From the NCBI RefSeq assembly GCF_001908205.1, contig NZ_LGHL01000041.1:17504-81503 (forward strand): a stretch of DNA of 64,000 bases, given 5' to 3'. Shown piece by piece: positions 50,096 to 60,994 of the stretch. The position numbers were made by a program, and so were the translations under genes. This stretch comes from Bradyrhizobium sp. NAS80.1. GTDB taxonomy: Bacteria > Pseudomonadota > Alphaproteobacteria > Rhizobiales > Xanthobacteraceae. Within the stretch, counting starts at the first letter, position 1. The number at the start of each line of letters is the position of its first letter. Under the pieces are notes generated by a model. That model made no database searches, was not told the origin of the DNA, and saw only the letters and a program-made list of their open reading frames with translations.

Positions 50096-51526
50096 ATGTT
50101 TCCAAAATGTGCGACAGCCGAAGATCTCGTGAAGGCGATCAAGGACGAGAGCGTTCAGATGATCGACCTGCGGTTCACCGACCTGCCGGGGGTATGGCAG
50201 CATTTTTCGGTCCCGCCGAGCGCAGTGAGCGTCGATGCTCTCGAGGAGGGCATCGGGTTCGACGGCTCATCGATCCGCGGCTTCCAGGAGATTCAGGAGA
50301 GCGACATGCTGGTCGTCGCCGATCCGACGACGGCCTTCACCGACCCCTATAGTCCGGCAAAGACGCTGGTCCTCATCTGCAACATCCGCGACCCCGTGAC
50401 CGGCCAATCCTACAGCCGGGATGCCCGTTACATCGCCCAGAAGGCTGAAGCCTATCTCAAGGACGCTGGGCGCGCCGACACGAGTTACTTCGGCCCGGAG
50501 GCGGAGTTCTTCGTCTTCGACGAGGTGCGCTACGGTCAGGGCATCAACTATGCCATGCACGAGGTCGATTCCAGCGAAGGCAGCTGGAACACCGTCGCGG
50601 AGGAAGCGCCGAATCTGGGGCACAAGCCGCGCCCGAAGGAGGGATATTTTCCCGTTCCTCCGACCGACAGCATGCAGTCGCTACGCACCGAAATGGTGCT
50701 GACCATGGAACAACTGGGAATCCAGATCGAGGCTCATCACCACGAAGTCGCAACCGGCGGCCAAAACGAGATCGACATGCGCTTCACAACCCTCACCCGC
50801 ATGGCCGACAATCTGATGATATACAAGTACGTGGTGAAGAATACCGCGCATCAACATGGCAAGACCGCGACCTTCATGCCGAAACCGCTGTTCGAGGACA
50901 ACGCTTCGGGCATGCACGTTCACCAGTCGCTCTGGAAGGGCGAGACCAACCTGTTCTACGACAAGGGCGACTACGCCGAATTGAGCCAGCTCGGCCGCTA
51001 CTACATCGGCGGGCTCCTGACCCACGCCTGGGCGTTGTGCGGGCTTTGCGCCCCCACCACGAACTCCTATCGGCGTCTGGTGCCGGGCTATGAGGCTCCC
51101 ATCAACCTGGTCTACTCCCAACGCAATCGCTCGGCCTGCTGCCGGATTCCAATGTACTCGCCGAATCCACGCGCCAAGCGCGTCGAGTTTCGTTCGCCCG
51201 ATCCCTCCTGCAATCCCTACCTGGCCTTTGCCGCGATGCTGATGGCGGGCCTCGACGGTATCGACAACCGGATCGACCCCGGCAGCCCCATCGACAAGAA
51301 TCTTTACGACCTCCCACCCGCCGAAGCAAAGGAGGTGAAGTTGACACCGGGATCGCTGGACCAAGCGCTGGACGCACTCGAGCGCGATCACGCATTCCTG
51401 CTGCGCGGCGGCGTCTTCACTGCCGACGTGATCGAGACCTGGGTCGACTACAAGCGAAAGAAGGAAGTCGATGCGATCCGGCTGCGGCCGCATCCCTACG
51501 AGTTCCACCTCTACTATGACATCTAG
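50096..51526 (+). CDS. glnA: Type I glutamine synthetase
   Basis: This 476-residue GSI makes glutamine from glutamate, ammonia and ATP. The beta-grasp N-terminus ([18 protein letters not shown]), [18 protein letters not shown], the metal/ATP site [49 protein letters not shown] and the glutamate loop NRSACCRIP are all present. Tyr404 in NLYDLPP is the adenylylation site of GSI-beta. It stands alone, without glnB or glnK, inside an accessory block, so it is probably an additional copy rather than the housekeeping glnBA gene. Confidence 0.94.
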   Translation: MFPKCATAEDLVKAIKDESVQMIDLRFTDLPGVWQHFSVPPSAVSVDALEEGIGFDGSSIRGFQEIQESDMLVVADPTTAFTDPYSPAKTLVLICNIRDPVTGQSYSRDARYIAQKAEAYLKDAGRADTSYFGPEAEFFVFDEVRYGQGINYAMHEVDSSEGSWNTVAEEAPNLGHKPRPKEGYFPVPPTDSMQSLRTEMVLTMEQLGIQIEAHHHEVATGGQNEIDMRFTTLTRMADNLMIYKYVVKNTAHQHGKTATFMPKPLFEDNASGMHVHQSLWKGETNLFYDKGDYAELSQLGRYYIGGLLTHAWALCGLCAPTTNSYRRLVPGYEAPINLVYSQRNRSACCRIPMYSPNPRAKRVEFRSPDPSCNPYLAFAAMLMAGLDGIDNRIDPGSPIDKNLYDLPPAEAKEVKLTPGSLDQALDALERDHAFLLRGGVFTADVIETWVDYKRKKEVDAIRLRPHPYEFHLYYDI

Positions 51527-51602
51527 TCGCGGCCTGGACAGCCGACGCGGTTGGGGGGGCGCGCCGCGGCCCAACGTGACATCGCGAGCGTATGTCAGCG
51601 GC

Positions 51603-51701
51603 CTACCCCACGATTGTCAGTGCGAGCAGGCCGGAGCCGAGCAGAACGATTCCTGTGACAGCCACGGCCAAAAAAGCAAGAGATGTGAATTCTTCGCGCA
51701 T
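51603..51701 (-). CDS. Tiny single-helix membrane protein (32 residues)
   Basis: The frame ATG 51701 to TAG 51603 encodes MREEFTSLAFLAVAVTGIVL followed by LGSGLLALTIVG: a charged N-terminus and one membrane helix of about 24 residues. It begins 9 bases after the stop of the other small membrane frame, so the two may form one transcript. Only weak ribosome-binding sequence is visible. Confidence 0.45.
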   Translation of the reverse strand: MREEFTSLAFLAVAVTGIVLLGSGLLALTIVG

Positions 51702-51710
51702 GGTGCGTAC

Positions 51711-51914
51711 TCACCACGCTCCGACCATCACAAGAGTCGCGATGCTCAAAGCCGAGAAACACAGAATGACAACTGGCGCGGCGAAACTCTGGTTCCACAT
51801 TGCTAGCTCTCCCTCCGAGAACTTTCGCAACACCACCTTAAGTCGGTCATGCTTCGCCGTGATTTCATCGCTTCTGGGAAATGGTTTCATCCCAAGGTCA
51901 TTTGTGTCTTTCAT
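51711..51914 (-). CDS. Small protein with C-terminal membrane helix (67 residues)
   Basis: The frame starts MKDTNDLGMKPFPRSDEITA, continues with a basic segment KHDRLKVVLRKFSEG, and ends in one hydrophobic helix (NQSFAAPVVILCFSALSIAT then LVMVGAW). An internal ATG at residue 39 would give a 29-residue helix-only protein. It is followed closely by the 32-residue membrane frame. No family recognised. Confidence 0.45.
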   Translation of the reverse strand: MKDTNDLGMKPFPRSDEITAKHDRLKVVLRKFSEGELAMWNQSFAAPVVILCFSALSIATLVMVGAW

Positions 51915-52051
51915 GCGCGGAGTTCCGCTCCATTGTCGTCGGTCGCGCCCGATCCGGGTATTCCAGCTCGATCTTGCCCCGTGCGGAATCCATCGACGTC
52001 CCCTAAGATGAGGGCAGATGCATTGGGGCTGTTGCAGCAGAATAGTTGGTC

Positions 52052-53057
52052 ATGCGACCGCTTTTCCATCCGAGCTTGGTCAACGGTCGCTACGGCGATC
52101 CGACGGTCTATGTCGAAACGCTGTTCGAAAAGCGAAGTCTGCTATTCGATATCGGAGAGATCGCTTCACTGGCGCCGCGGAGGATTCGACGCGTCGACCA
52201 GATCTTTGTCTCGCATGCGCACATCGACCATTTCATTGGCTTCGACCATCTGCTGCGTTTGCTCGTCGGGCATGAAAAATCGGTGCAGATGTTCGGTCCG
52301 CCCGGATTTGCCGAACACGTCTTTCACAAGCTTCAAGCCTATCGCTGGAACCTGGTCGAAAGCTATCCCTGCGATCTCGTCTTCGATGTGAGCGAACTCG
52401 GAGTGGACAATTCGATCTCCGCCACGCGGTTCCGGCTGAGGAAGGCATTCGCAGCGGAGCCATCAGGCTCTCGCAAGACCGTTTCCGGCGTACTCTGCGA
52501 TGAACCGACCCATCGCGTCTCGGCCGCGATTCTTGAACACGGCACGCCCTGCCTCGCCTTCGCGCTGCAGGAGGCGGCCCATGTCAACGTCTGGAAGAAC
52601 AGGCTGCTCGAGCGCGGATTGCCCGTCGGTCCCTGGCTGCTCTCACTGAAGAAGGCTGTCGTCGAGCGTCACGCCGACGATCAATTGATCCGTATCGGTG
52701 AAGCAGCAACGTCCGATCGCCTCGTTCCACTCGCCAGCCTGCGCGATCTCGTGACGTTCACTGCCGGTCAGAAAATCGGCTATGTGACCGACGTTGGCGA
52801 CACGCCGGGCAATCGCGCTGCCATCGTGGCACTGATTCTGAATGCGGATATCCTCTTCATCGAGGCGGCGTTTGCGGGGGCAGGACGCTGCATTGGCGCG
52901 GCAGCGGGCTCATCTTACCACCACGGCTGCCGGAGAAATCGCGCGGGAGGCTAATGTCCGCCGCGTCGAGCCTTTTCACTTCTCTCCGCGCTATGCGGGA
53001 GAGCAGGAGCGGATGCTGGCGGAGGTGATGGCGGCTTTCAGAGCATCGCGCGCCTGA
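52052..53057 (+). CDS. RNase Z-like MBL-fold metallo-hydrolase, interrupted by an apparent +1 frameshift
   Basis: From ATG 52052 the frame gives MRPLFHPSLVNGRYGDPTVY, the metal motif FVSHAHIDHFIGFDHLLRLL (about residues 53-72), FGPPGFAEHVFHKLQAY and AYRWNLVESYP, the architecture of RNase Z-type beta-lactamase-fold proteins. At a run of five G (52876-52880) the sense moves frame: four G restore AFAGQDAALARQRAHLTTTA and EPFHFSPRYAGEQERM to the stop at 53057. The repaired length is about 335 residues. It is 37 bases upstream of the CapA-like gene. Whether it cuts RNA or a small phosphodiester is unknown. Confidence 0.82.
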
Positions 53058-53094
53058 CGCAAAGATCTGAGCGGCAGGACCTGAGTGGAAAGTC

Positions 53095-54243
53095 ATGTCC
53101 GAGGAACGACATCTGCCAGCTGGGTATCGGAAACCGGTGCGGCTCTTCCTATGCGGAGATGTCATGTGCGGCCGCGGCATCGACCAGGTGCTGGCGCACC
53201 CCTGTAGCCCCGAGATTTACGAAGATTACATGCGATCGGCGACGGGCTACGTGCTGCTCGCCGAGCAGGCGAACGGGCCTATTCCGCGAAGCAATGGATC
53301 GTCCTACGTCTGGGGCGCTGCACTGGACCAATTGGAGTCCATGCAGCCGGACGCACGGATCATCAATCTCGAAACGGCTGTGACGGGCAGCAACGACCGC
53401 GCGAACAAGGGCATCAACTACCGCATGAGCCCCCAGAACGCAGATTGTCTCGCGGCCGCGGGGATCGACTGCTGCCTATTGGCCAACAACCACGTGCTCG
53501 ATTGGGGCCGCGCCGGCCTGGTGGAGACGCTGACAATTTTGCAGAAGCTCAACATCAGGGCGGCGGGCGCAGGCCGCAATGATCTGGAAGCGCGCGCACC
53601 CGCAGTGCTCGACCTTGCCGACGCCCGGCTCCTGATCTTTGCGTTCGGATCGACATCGAGCGGAATCCCGTTCAAGTGGGCTGCGGCGTCAGACACTCCG
53701 GGTGTTAACCTGCTGCCTGACCTCAGCGGTGCGAGCGCGTTCGAGGTCGCTGACCAGGTCATGGCGGCCAGAAGGCCCGGCGATCTCACGGTGGTGTCGA
53801 TCCATTGGGGATCCAATTGGGGATATCACATTCCCGATGAGCAGAGGATTTTTGCCCGCTCCCTGGTCGACCAGGCAGGCGTGTCGATCGTTCACGGGCA
53901 TTCTTCGCATCATCCTAGAGCGATCGAAATCTATCGAGACCGCCTCATACTCTATGGCTGCGGTGATTTTCTGAACGACTACGAGGGGATCCGTGGTTAC
54001 GAGCGCTACCGCGACGACCTGGCGTTGATGTATTTCGCCGACCTGGATCCAACCAGGGGAAGCCTTCATGCGCTCAAACTGGTTCCCATGCAGATCAAGA
54101 ACTTTCGTCTCTCCATTCCATCGCGGCGCGACATTGATTGGATCCGGCAAACCCTGGATAGGGAATGCCGGCCGTTCGGAACGAGGGTCATTTTTGAATC
54201 CGAACAGCAGCTTGCATGTGTCGCGCAGAGGGCAACGACCTGA
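53095..54243 (+). CDS. CapA/PgsA-like metallophosphoesterase
   Basis: This 382-residue protein has the CapA-type metallophosphatase motifs in order: LFLCGDVMCGRGID (about 17-30), IINLETAVT (about 92-100), CCLLANNHVLDWG, VVSIHWGSNWGYHIPDEQ and SIVHGHSSHHPRAIEIY followed by LILYGCGDFLNDYEG. CapA is linked to poly-gamma-glutamate export in Bacillus, but no pgsB or pgsC is here and there is no signal peptide or membrane anchor, so this is a cytoplasmic phosphoesterase-like protein of unknown substrate. It is the second gene of the four-gene cassette. Confidence 0.85.
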   Translation: MSEERHLPAGYRKPVRLFLCGDVMCGRGIDQVLAHPCSPEIYEDYMRSATGYVLLAEQANGPIPRSNGSSYVWGAALDQLESMQPDARIINLETAVTGSNDRANKGINYRMSPQNADCLAAAGIDCCLLANNHVLDWGRAGLVETLTILQKLNIRAAGAGRNDLEARAPAVLDLADARLLIFAFGSTSSGIPFKWAAASDTPGVNLLPDLSGASAFEVADQVMAARRPGDLTVVSIHWGSNWGYHIPDEQRIFARSLVDQAGVSIVHGHSSHHPRAIEIYRDRLILYGCGDFLNDYEGIRGYERYRDDLALMYFADLDPTRGSLHALKLVPMQIKNFRLSIPSRRDIDWIRQTLDRECRPFGTRVIFESEQQLACVAQRATT

Positions 54244-54457
54244 CTCTCGTAATCCTCTTCTCGCTCTGTTTGTATTTTGGCTTCGTCAAGAAACTAGAGG
54301 CTTGAAACCGACGCAATCCGCTCTGGGTGAGACTCGGAAGCGCCCGCCAACGGGCACCTAGTCCGCATTTCTCCCGCCAGCCGACACAGGCTGTGGCTTT
54401 GCCAAACGCCGCCTTCGGATGTCTTATGCTCGATGTCCGCCGCGGAGGTTACGCCCG

Positions 54458-55123
54458 ATGTTGACCCAGGTTTATGAAATCTCCACCGCCGAAGAGGCGT
54501 CCGCTGTTTCAGCGATGGGTGTCGATCATATCGGCGTGCTCGTCGGAGACGGCCGATTTCCGCGCGAGTTGCCGATCTCAGCAGCCTCCAACGTCGGCGC
54601 GGCGATTGTGCCGCCATCGAAGTTCTCAGCACTGTTCCTGAGCAGCGATCTCTCCTTGATTGCGTCGTGGGCGCGCGAACTCAACCCCGCGATCGTCCAT
54701 TTGGGAGCGAGCGCCGAGCTGTTGTCCCCGCAAGACGTTGCTTCGCTCAAACACATGTTGCCCGGGACCGTCGTGATGAGAAGCGTACCGGTGTTCGGCG
54801 AGGAGAGCGTCGCAATTGCCCGCAGCTACGTTGGCATTGCAGACTTTCTGCTTCTCGACAGCTATCGAGCCACGGACAAGCAGATCGGCGCGCTCGGCGT
54901 GACGCACGACTGGGGTATCAGCCGCCGGATCGTGGACCTCGCCCCTGTTCCTGTTGTCCTTGCCGGCGGCCTCGGACCGGACAACGTCGCAGAAGCGATC
55001 CGAACCGTCCGTCCAGCCGGTGTCGATTCCAAGACGAGAACGGATCAGGACGGATCGCATGCCAAGGACCTGGACCGAGTCCGCCGGTTCCACGAAGCGG
55101 CTCGGGCGGCGGCGCCGTCATAG
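54458..55123 (+). CDS. TrpF-like (phosphoribosylanthranilate isomerase family) protein lacking the catalytic cysteine
   Basis: This 221-residue TIM barrel resembles TrpF: FLLLDSY with D134 where TrpF has its catalytic Asp, VVLAGGLGPDNVAEAIRTV for phosphate binding, and PAGVDSKTRTD then GSHAKDLDRVRRF at the end. TrpF proteins begin KICG(I/L)T with the catalytic Cys at position 7; here the equivalent is QVYEIST, with Tyr6 in place of Cys. The tryptophan reaction is therefore unlikely. Start ATG 54458 has GGAGG upstream. It is 18 bases before the SAM hydrolase gene, which argues for a shared pathway. Confidence 0.8.
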   Translation: MLTQVYEISTAEEASAVSAMGVDHIGVLVGDGRFPRELPISAASNVGAAIVPPSKFSALFLSSDLSLIASWARELNPAIVHLGASAELLSPQDVASLKHMLPGTVVMRSVPVFGEESVAIARSYVGIADFLLLDSYRATDKQIGALGVTHDWGISRRIVDLAPVPVVLAGGLGPDNVAEAIRTVRPAGVDSKTRTDQDGSHAKDLDRVRRFHEAARAAAPS

Positions 55124-55141
55124 CGTGGAGCAGCTGACATC

Positions 55142-55870
55142 ATGATTGTTCTGTTCACGGATTTCGGATTGCACGGCCCCTATACCGGCCAGATGAAGGC
55201 CGTGCTGCACCAGATGGCGCCTGGCATACCCGCTTTCGACCTCTTCACCGATGCGCCCATGGGCAATCCCAAGGCGTCGGCGTATCTCCTGGCGGCTTAT
55301 GCGACCTGGTTTCCGCCGGAAACTGTCTTTCTCTGCGTCGTTGATCCCGGCGTTGGCGGGACGCGCCCGGCCATTGTGCTCGAGGCCGACGGCCGGTGGT
55401 ATGTCGGCCCCGGCAACGGCTTGTTTGAGCTGGTCCAGCGCCGCGCCACAAGGACGCGCAGTTGGGACATCGACTGGAGGCCGGAGCGCCTCTCGGCCAG
55501 CTTTCACGGGCGCGACCTCTTCGCACCGGTCGCAGCCATGCTGGCGCGCGGCGAGCCGCCGCCCGGCCAGCCGCGAGGGGATGACAGGGATCGCCGCGCC
55601 GACTGGCCCGACGACCTCTGCGAGATCGTTTACGTCGACCACTTCGGCAATGCTATGACTGGATTGAGAGCCGCCGTGCTGCCGCCCAACGCCAGGCTTG
55701 CCTTGGCGGGTCACATATTGGAGCGCGAGAGAACCTTCAGCGATCGGCCGCCAGGCTCAGCTTTCTGGTACGAGAACTCGAACGGGCTCGCCGAAATCGC
55801 CGTCAACCAGGGCCGTGCGGACCGCGATCTTGGCCTTTCGACCGGCAGCCCGGTTGAGATCGTCCCTTAG
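55142..55870 (+). CDS. S-adenosylmethionine hydrolase (SAM hydroxide adenosyltransferase, DUF62)
   Basis: This 242-residue enzyme, of the fluorinase/chlorinase superfamily, has LFTDFGLHGPYTGQMK at the N-terminus, D68 and R75 in CVVDPGVGGTRPA and H122 in SFHGRDLFAPVAA. These are the Asp-Arg-His triad of the water-using DUF62 hydrolases, which split SAM into adenosine and methionine. YVDHFGNAMTGL and FWYENSNGLAEIAVNQG fit the C-terminal domain. Halogenation is unlikely because the triad is that of the hydrolases. It is the last gene of the cassette. Confidence 0.9.
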   Translation: MIVLFTDFGLHGPYTGQMKAVLHQMAPGIPAFDLFTDAPMGNPKASAYLLAAYATWFPPETVFLCVVDPGVGGTRPAIVLEADGRWYVGPGNGLFELVQRRATRTRSWDIDWRPERLSASFHGRDLFAPVAAMLARGEPPPGQPRGDDRDRRADWPDDLCEIVYVDHFGNAMTGLRAAVLPPNARLALAGHILERERTFSDRPPGSAFWYENSNGLAEIAVNQGRADRDLGLSTGSPVEIVP

Positions 55871-55896
55871 GTTATGTCGCAGCGTGGTCTGCAGCT

Positions 55897-56058
55897 ATGC
55901 GCACGCCAAGAAAGCAGAGCTCAGGAACGGATTGGCCAAAGCCGCAGACGCGCCACGCCAAGCCGCCGGAGACTGGCAACAAGCGGCTGGCCGATCAGAC
56001 CCGCAAGCTTCTCAGCAAGCACTACGCGAGCAAATATCGGGTGCGGCCATCGCGGTAA
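55897..56058 (+). CDS. Possible small basic protein (53 residues)
   Basis: The frame ATG 55897 to TAA 56058 gives MRTPRKQSSGTDWPKPQTRH then AKPPETGNKRLADQTRKLLS and KHYASKYRVRPSR, very basic with a helical C-terminal half. It starts 27 bases after the SAM hydrolase stop, so it could be a fifth gene of that transcript. No clear ribosome-binding site and no known family. The rest of the gap to glnS (56181) shows nothing recognisable. Confidence 0.35.
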   Translation: MRTPRKQSSGTDWPKPQTRHAKPPETGNKRLADQTRKLLSKHYASKYRVRPSR

Positions 56059-56180
56059 GGGACGAAATCGAGGTCGGACAGCGCCGGCGCATCGAGCTTG
56101 GCGAAGCCGGCGCACCATTTGGTGATGATGGCGACGCGATGGCGCCGGCTTCGTCCTGTTTGTCGTCTCCTCAGCCTTTG

Positions 56181-57860
<1,680 letters not shown>

Positions 57861-57956
57861 TCCGCAAATCCTGTAAGGAAATCAGCGGCCCTTCTGCCAA
57901 ATTCGGAAGGCCGAGCCAAGACCCTAAGCAAGGCCTCAAGCTGTCCGCCGTCGGGC

Positions 57957-57984
57957 TTTAGTTATGTCCCGTTCCTGCTATACA
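57957..57984 (+). promoter_or_regulatory. Possible promoter of gltX
   Basis: TTTAGT (57957-57962) and TATACA (57979-57984) are spaced by 16 bases and lie about 33 bases before the gltX start codon. The -10 is good, the -35 poor. Confidence 0.35.
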
Positions 57985-58016
57985 CCACCGGCTCCAATGC
58001 ATAGGCCCTGCCAAGA

Positions 58017-59444
58017 ATGACCAATTCCGTCGTCACCCGCTTTGCTCCCTCCCCGACCGGCTTCCTCCACATCGGGGGCGCCCGCACGGCGCTGTTCAAT
58101 TGGCTCTATGCGAAGAAGCACGGCGGCAAGATGCTGCTCCGGATCGAGGACACCGACCGCGAGCGCTCCACCGAGGCCGCGATCGGCGCCATCCTCGACG
58201 GCCTGAAATGGCTGGAGCTCGGCTGGGATGGCGACGTCATCTACCAGTTCAGCCGCGCCGCCCGTCACCGCGAGGTCGCCGAGCAGCTGCTCGCCGACGG
58301 CAAGGCCTACCGCTGCTACGCCACGGCCGAGGAGCTCGCCGCGATGCGCGAGAAGGCGCGCGCGGAAGGCCGCACCCGCCTCTATGACGGCATGTGGCGC
58401 GACCGCGATCCCGCCACCGCCCCGGCCGACGTCAAGCCAACCATTCGCCTGCGCGCGCCACAGACCGGCGAGACCGTGATCGAGGACCAGGTCCAGGGCC
58501 GCGTGGTCTGGCAGAACGAGAACCTCGACGACCTCGTGCTTCTGCGCGGCGATGGCAATCCGACCTACATGCTCGCGGTGGTGGTCGACGACCACGACAT
58601 GGGCGTCACACATGTCATCCGTGGCGACGACCATTTGATCAATGCTGCGCGCCAGAAGCAGATCTACGATGCGATGGGCTGGGCGCTGCCGAGCATGTCC
58701 CACATCCCGCTGATCCACGGCCCCGACGGCTCGAAACTGTCGAAGCGCCATGGCGCGCTCGGCGTCGACGCCTACCGCGCCATGGGATATCTCCCCGCTG
58801 CACTCCGCAACTACCTGGTCCGCCTCGGCTGGAGCCATGGCGACCAGGAGATCTTCTCGACCGAGGAGATGATCGCGGCGTTCGACCTCTCGGGCGTCGG
58901 CCGCGCCGCCGCCCGCTTCGATTTCGCCAAGCTGGAAAACCTCAACGGCCATTACATTCGTAACGCCGACGATCAATCACTCGTGAAGATGTTCGAGGAC
59001 GTGCTGGAGCACGTCGTGCCCAGCCGCGACGAGCTTAAGGCCAAGTTAAGCGACACCACGCGCGGGCAGCTTCTTAAGGCCATGCCGGCCCTGAAGGAGC
59101 GCGCCAAGACGCTGATCGAGCTGATCGACGGCGCTTATTTCATTTTCGCGGACCGCCCGCTGGATCTGGATCCCAAGGCGCAAGCGCTGCTGACCAGCGA
59201 CAACCGCAAGCTGATCGGCCAGCTTCATTCCGCGCTGGAGAAAGTCGAGACGTGGAGTGCGGCTAATACGGAGGCCGCGTTGCGCGCCTTCGCCGAGGAA
59301 AACAGTCTCAAGCTCGGCGCGGTCGCCCAGCCGTTGCGGGCGGCGTTGACCGGACGAACGACATCGCCTGGTATATTTGAGGTTTTAGACGTCCTGGGAC
59401 GGCCGGAAAGCCTGGGCCGGCTTAAGGATCAGTCTACGACGTAA
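58017..59444 (+). CDS. gltX: Glutamyl-tRNA synthetase
   Basis: This 475-residue class I synthetase has the HIGH motif in [33 protein letters not shown], and the KMSKS motif in [16 protein letters not shown], with a helical anticodon-binding domain to the end. With gltA downstream it matches the lexA-comEC-gltX-gltA order of related genomes, interrupted here by about 9 kb. It is transcribed toward gltA with a 145-base gap. Confidence 0.96.
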   Translation: MTNSVVTRFAPSPTGFLHIGGARTALFNWLYAKKHGGKMLLRIEDTDRERSTEAAIGAILDGLKWLELGWDGDVIYQFSRAARHREVAEQLLADGKAYRCYATAEELAAMREKARAEGRTRLYDGMWRDRDPATAPADVKPTIRLRAPQTGETVIEDQVQGRVVWQNENLDDLVLLRGDGNPTYMLAVVVDDHDMGVTHVIRGDDHLINAARQKQIYDAMGWALPSMSHIPLIHGPDGSKLSKRHGALGVDAYRAMGYLPAALRNYLVRLGWSHGDQEIFSTEEMIAAFDLSGVGRAAARFDFAKLENLNGHYIRNADDQSLVKMFEDVLEHVVPSRDELKAKLSDTTRGQLLKAMPALKERAKTLIELIDGAYFIFADRPLDLDPKAQALLTSDNRKLIGQLHSALEKVETWSAANTEAALRAFAEENSLKLGAVAQPLRAALTGRTTSPGIFEVLDVLGRPESLGRLKDQSTT

Positions 59445-59589
59445 GTAGGTCATGCGGGCGGTGATCTTGCAGCGCACACAGCAATAATATACCCATCTCC
59501 TCCGTACATTCTGGAACATCCGGCCTGCCCCTTGATCTTTCTCGGGGCCTCCGGCTCCGGCCCGTTTCACCACACATCGGGGACCTACG

Positions 59590-60894
59590 ATGGACGCAAA
59601 AGAAAGCAATAAGACCGCCACGCTGACGGTCGGAAACAAGACCTACGATCTCCCGATCCACAGCGGCAGCATCGGGCCTGATGTCGTCGATATCGGCAAG
59701 CTCTACGGCCAGTCCGGCCTGTTCACCTACGATCCCGGCTTCACCTCGACCGCGAGCTGCCAGTCCAAGATCACCTATATCGACGGTGACGCAGGCGTGC
59801 TGGAATACCGCGGTTACCCGATCGAGCAGCTCGCCGAGAACGGCGACTTCCTCGAGACCTGCTATCTCCTCCTTTACGGGAACCTGCCGACTGCCGCGCA
59901 GAAGAAGGATTTCGACGACCGCGTGATCCATCACACGATGGTGCACGAGCAGATGGCCCGCTTCTTCCAGGGCTTCCGCCGCGACGCCCATCCGATGGCG
60001 ATCATGGTGGCCGCCGTCGGCGCGCTCGCCGCGTTCTATCACGACTCCACCGACATCAACGATCCGAAGCAGCGCATGATCGCTTCCATGCGCATGATCG
60101 CGAAGATCCCGACGCTGGCGGCGATGGCCTACAAGTACACGGTGGGCCAGCCCTTCGTGTATCCGAAGAACTCGCTGAAGTTTGCCGAGAACTTCCTGAA
60201 CATGTGCTTCGCCGTGCCGTGCGAGGACTACAAGATCAACCCGGTGCTTGCTGATGCGCTGGACAAGATCTTCATCCTGCACGCTGACCACGAGCAGAAC
60301 GCCTCGACCTCGACGGTGCGTATCGCCGGCTCCTCCGGCGCCAACCCGTTCGCCTGCATTGCCGCCGGCATCGCCTGCCTCTGGGGCCCGGCGCATGGCG
60401 GCGCCAACGAAGCCGCGCTCGCGATGCTCGCCGAGATCGGCACGGTGGATAAGATCCCCGAGTTCATCGCCAAGGTGAAGGACAAGAACAGCGAAGTCCG
60501 CCTGATGGGCTTCGGCCATCGCGTCTACAAGAACTACGATCCGCGCGCCAAGATCATGCAGAAGATGTGTCACGCCGTGCTCAAGGAGACCGGCCATGGC
60601 GACGATCCGATGCTGAAGGTGGCCCTCGAGCTCGAGAAGATCGCGCTCAGCGACCAGTACTTCATCGACCGCAAGCTCTACCCGAACGTCGACTTCTATT
60701 CGGGTATCACGCTGAAGGCGATGGGCTTCCCGGTCTCGATGTTCACCGTGCTGTTCGCGGTCGCCCGCACCGTCGGCTGGATTAGCCAGTGGAGCGAGAT
60801 GATCGAGGATCCGCAGCAGAAGATCGGCCGTCCGCGCCAGCTCTACACCGGCGTCACCCGCCGCGATTACGTGGCGATGAAGGATCGCAAGTAA
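59590..60894 (+). CDS. gltA: Citrate synthase
   Basis: This 434-residue enzyme condenses acetyl-CoA and oxaloacetate. The length and motifs are those of the Gram-negative type II hexameric form: [40 protein letters not shown] (active-site His), [15 protein letters not shown] and [18 protein letters not shown] (citrate-binding His and Arg), and catalytic Asp in NVDFYSGI. The strong terminator at 60917 ends the transcript. Confidence 0.97.
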   Translation: MDAKESNKTATLTVGNKTYDLPIHSGSIGPDVVDIGKLYGQSGLFTYDPGFTSTASCQSKITYIDGDAGVLEYRGYPIEQLAENGDFLETCYLLLYGNLPTAAQKKDFDDRVIHHTMVHEQMARFFQGFRRDAHPMAIMVAAVGALAAFYHDSTDINDPKQRMIASMRMIAKIPTLAAMAYKYTVGQPFVYPKNSLKFAENFLNMCFAVPCEDYKINPVLADALDKIFILHADHEQNASTSTVRIAGSSGANPFACIAAGIACLWGPAHGGANEAALAMLAEIGTVDKIPEFIAKVKDKNSEVRLMGFGHRVYKNYDPRAKIMQKMCHAVLKETGHGDDPMLKVALELEKIALSDQYFIDRKLYPNVDFYSGITLKAMGFPVSMFTVLFAVARTVGWISQWSEMIEDPQQKIGRPRQLYTGVTRRDYVAMKDRK

Positions 60895-60916
60895 GTCTCG
60901 GCCAACACGGCTTTCG

Positions 60917-60946
60917 AAACGGCGCCATCACCTGATGGCGCCGTTT
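60917..60946 (+). terminator. Rho-independent terminator of gltA
   Basis: A perfect 14-base-pair inverted repeat (AAACGGCGCCATCA / TGATGGCGCCGTTT) with a 2-base centre lies 23 bases after the gltA stop and is followed by TCGTTTG. The A- and T-rich stem ends allow it to work in both directions, so it could also stop the convergent regulator gene. Confidence 0.92.
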
Positions 60947-60994
60947 TCGTTTGAGGCGACAGGGATTCAGCCTCGCCACCGGCACCGATCGAAA

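Larger units (their letters stand above)
51527..52051. other. Gap after glnA holding only tiny reading frames
   Basis: Apart from the two small minus-strand membrane frames listed separately (51603-51701 and 51711-51914), I see no gene in this 525-base stretch. A plus-strand frame across 51592-52011 is antisense to them and has unlikely composition. Confidence 0.5.

Noticed and set aside
55142..55870. Fluorinase or chlorinase
   Set aside because: The superfamily is right, but the Asp-Arg-His triad is that of the water-using SAM hydrolases.
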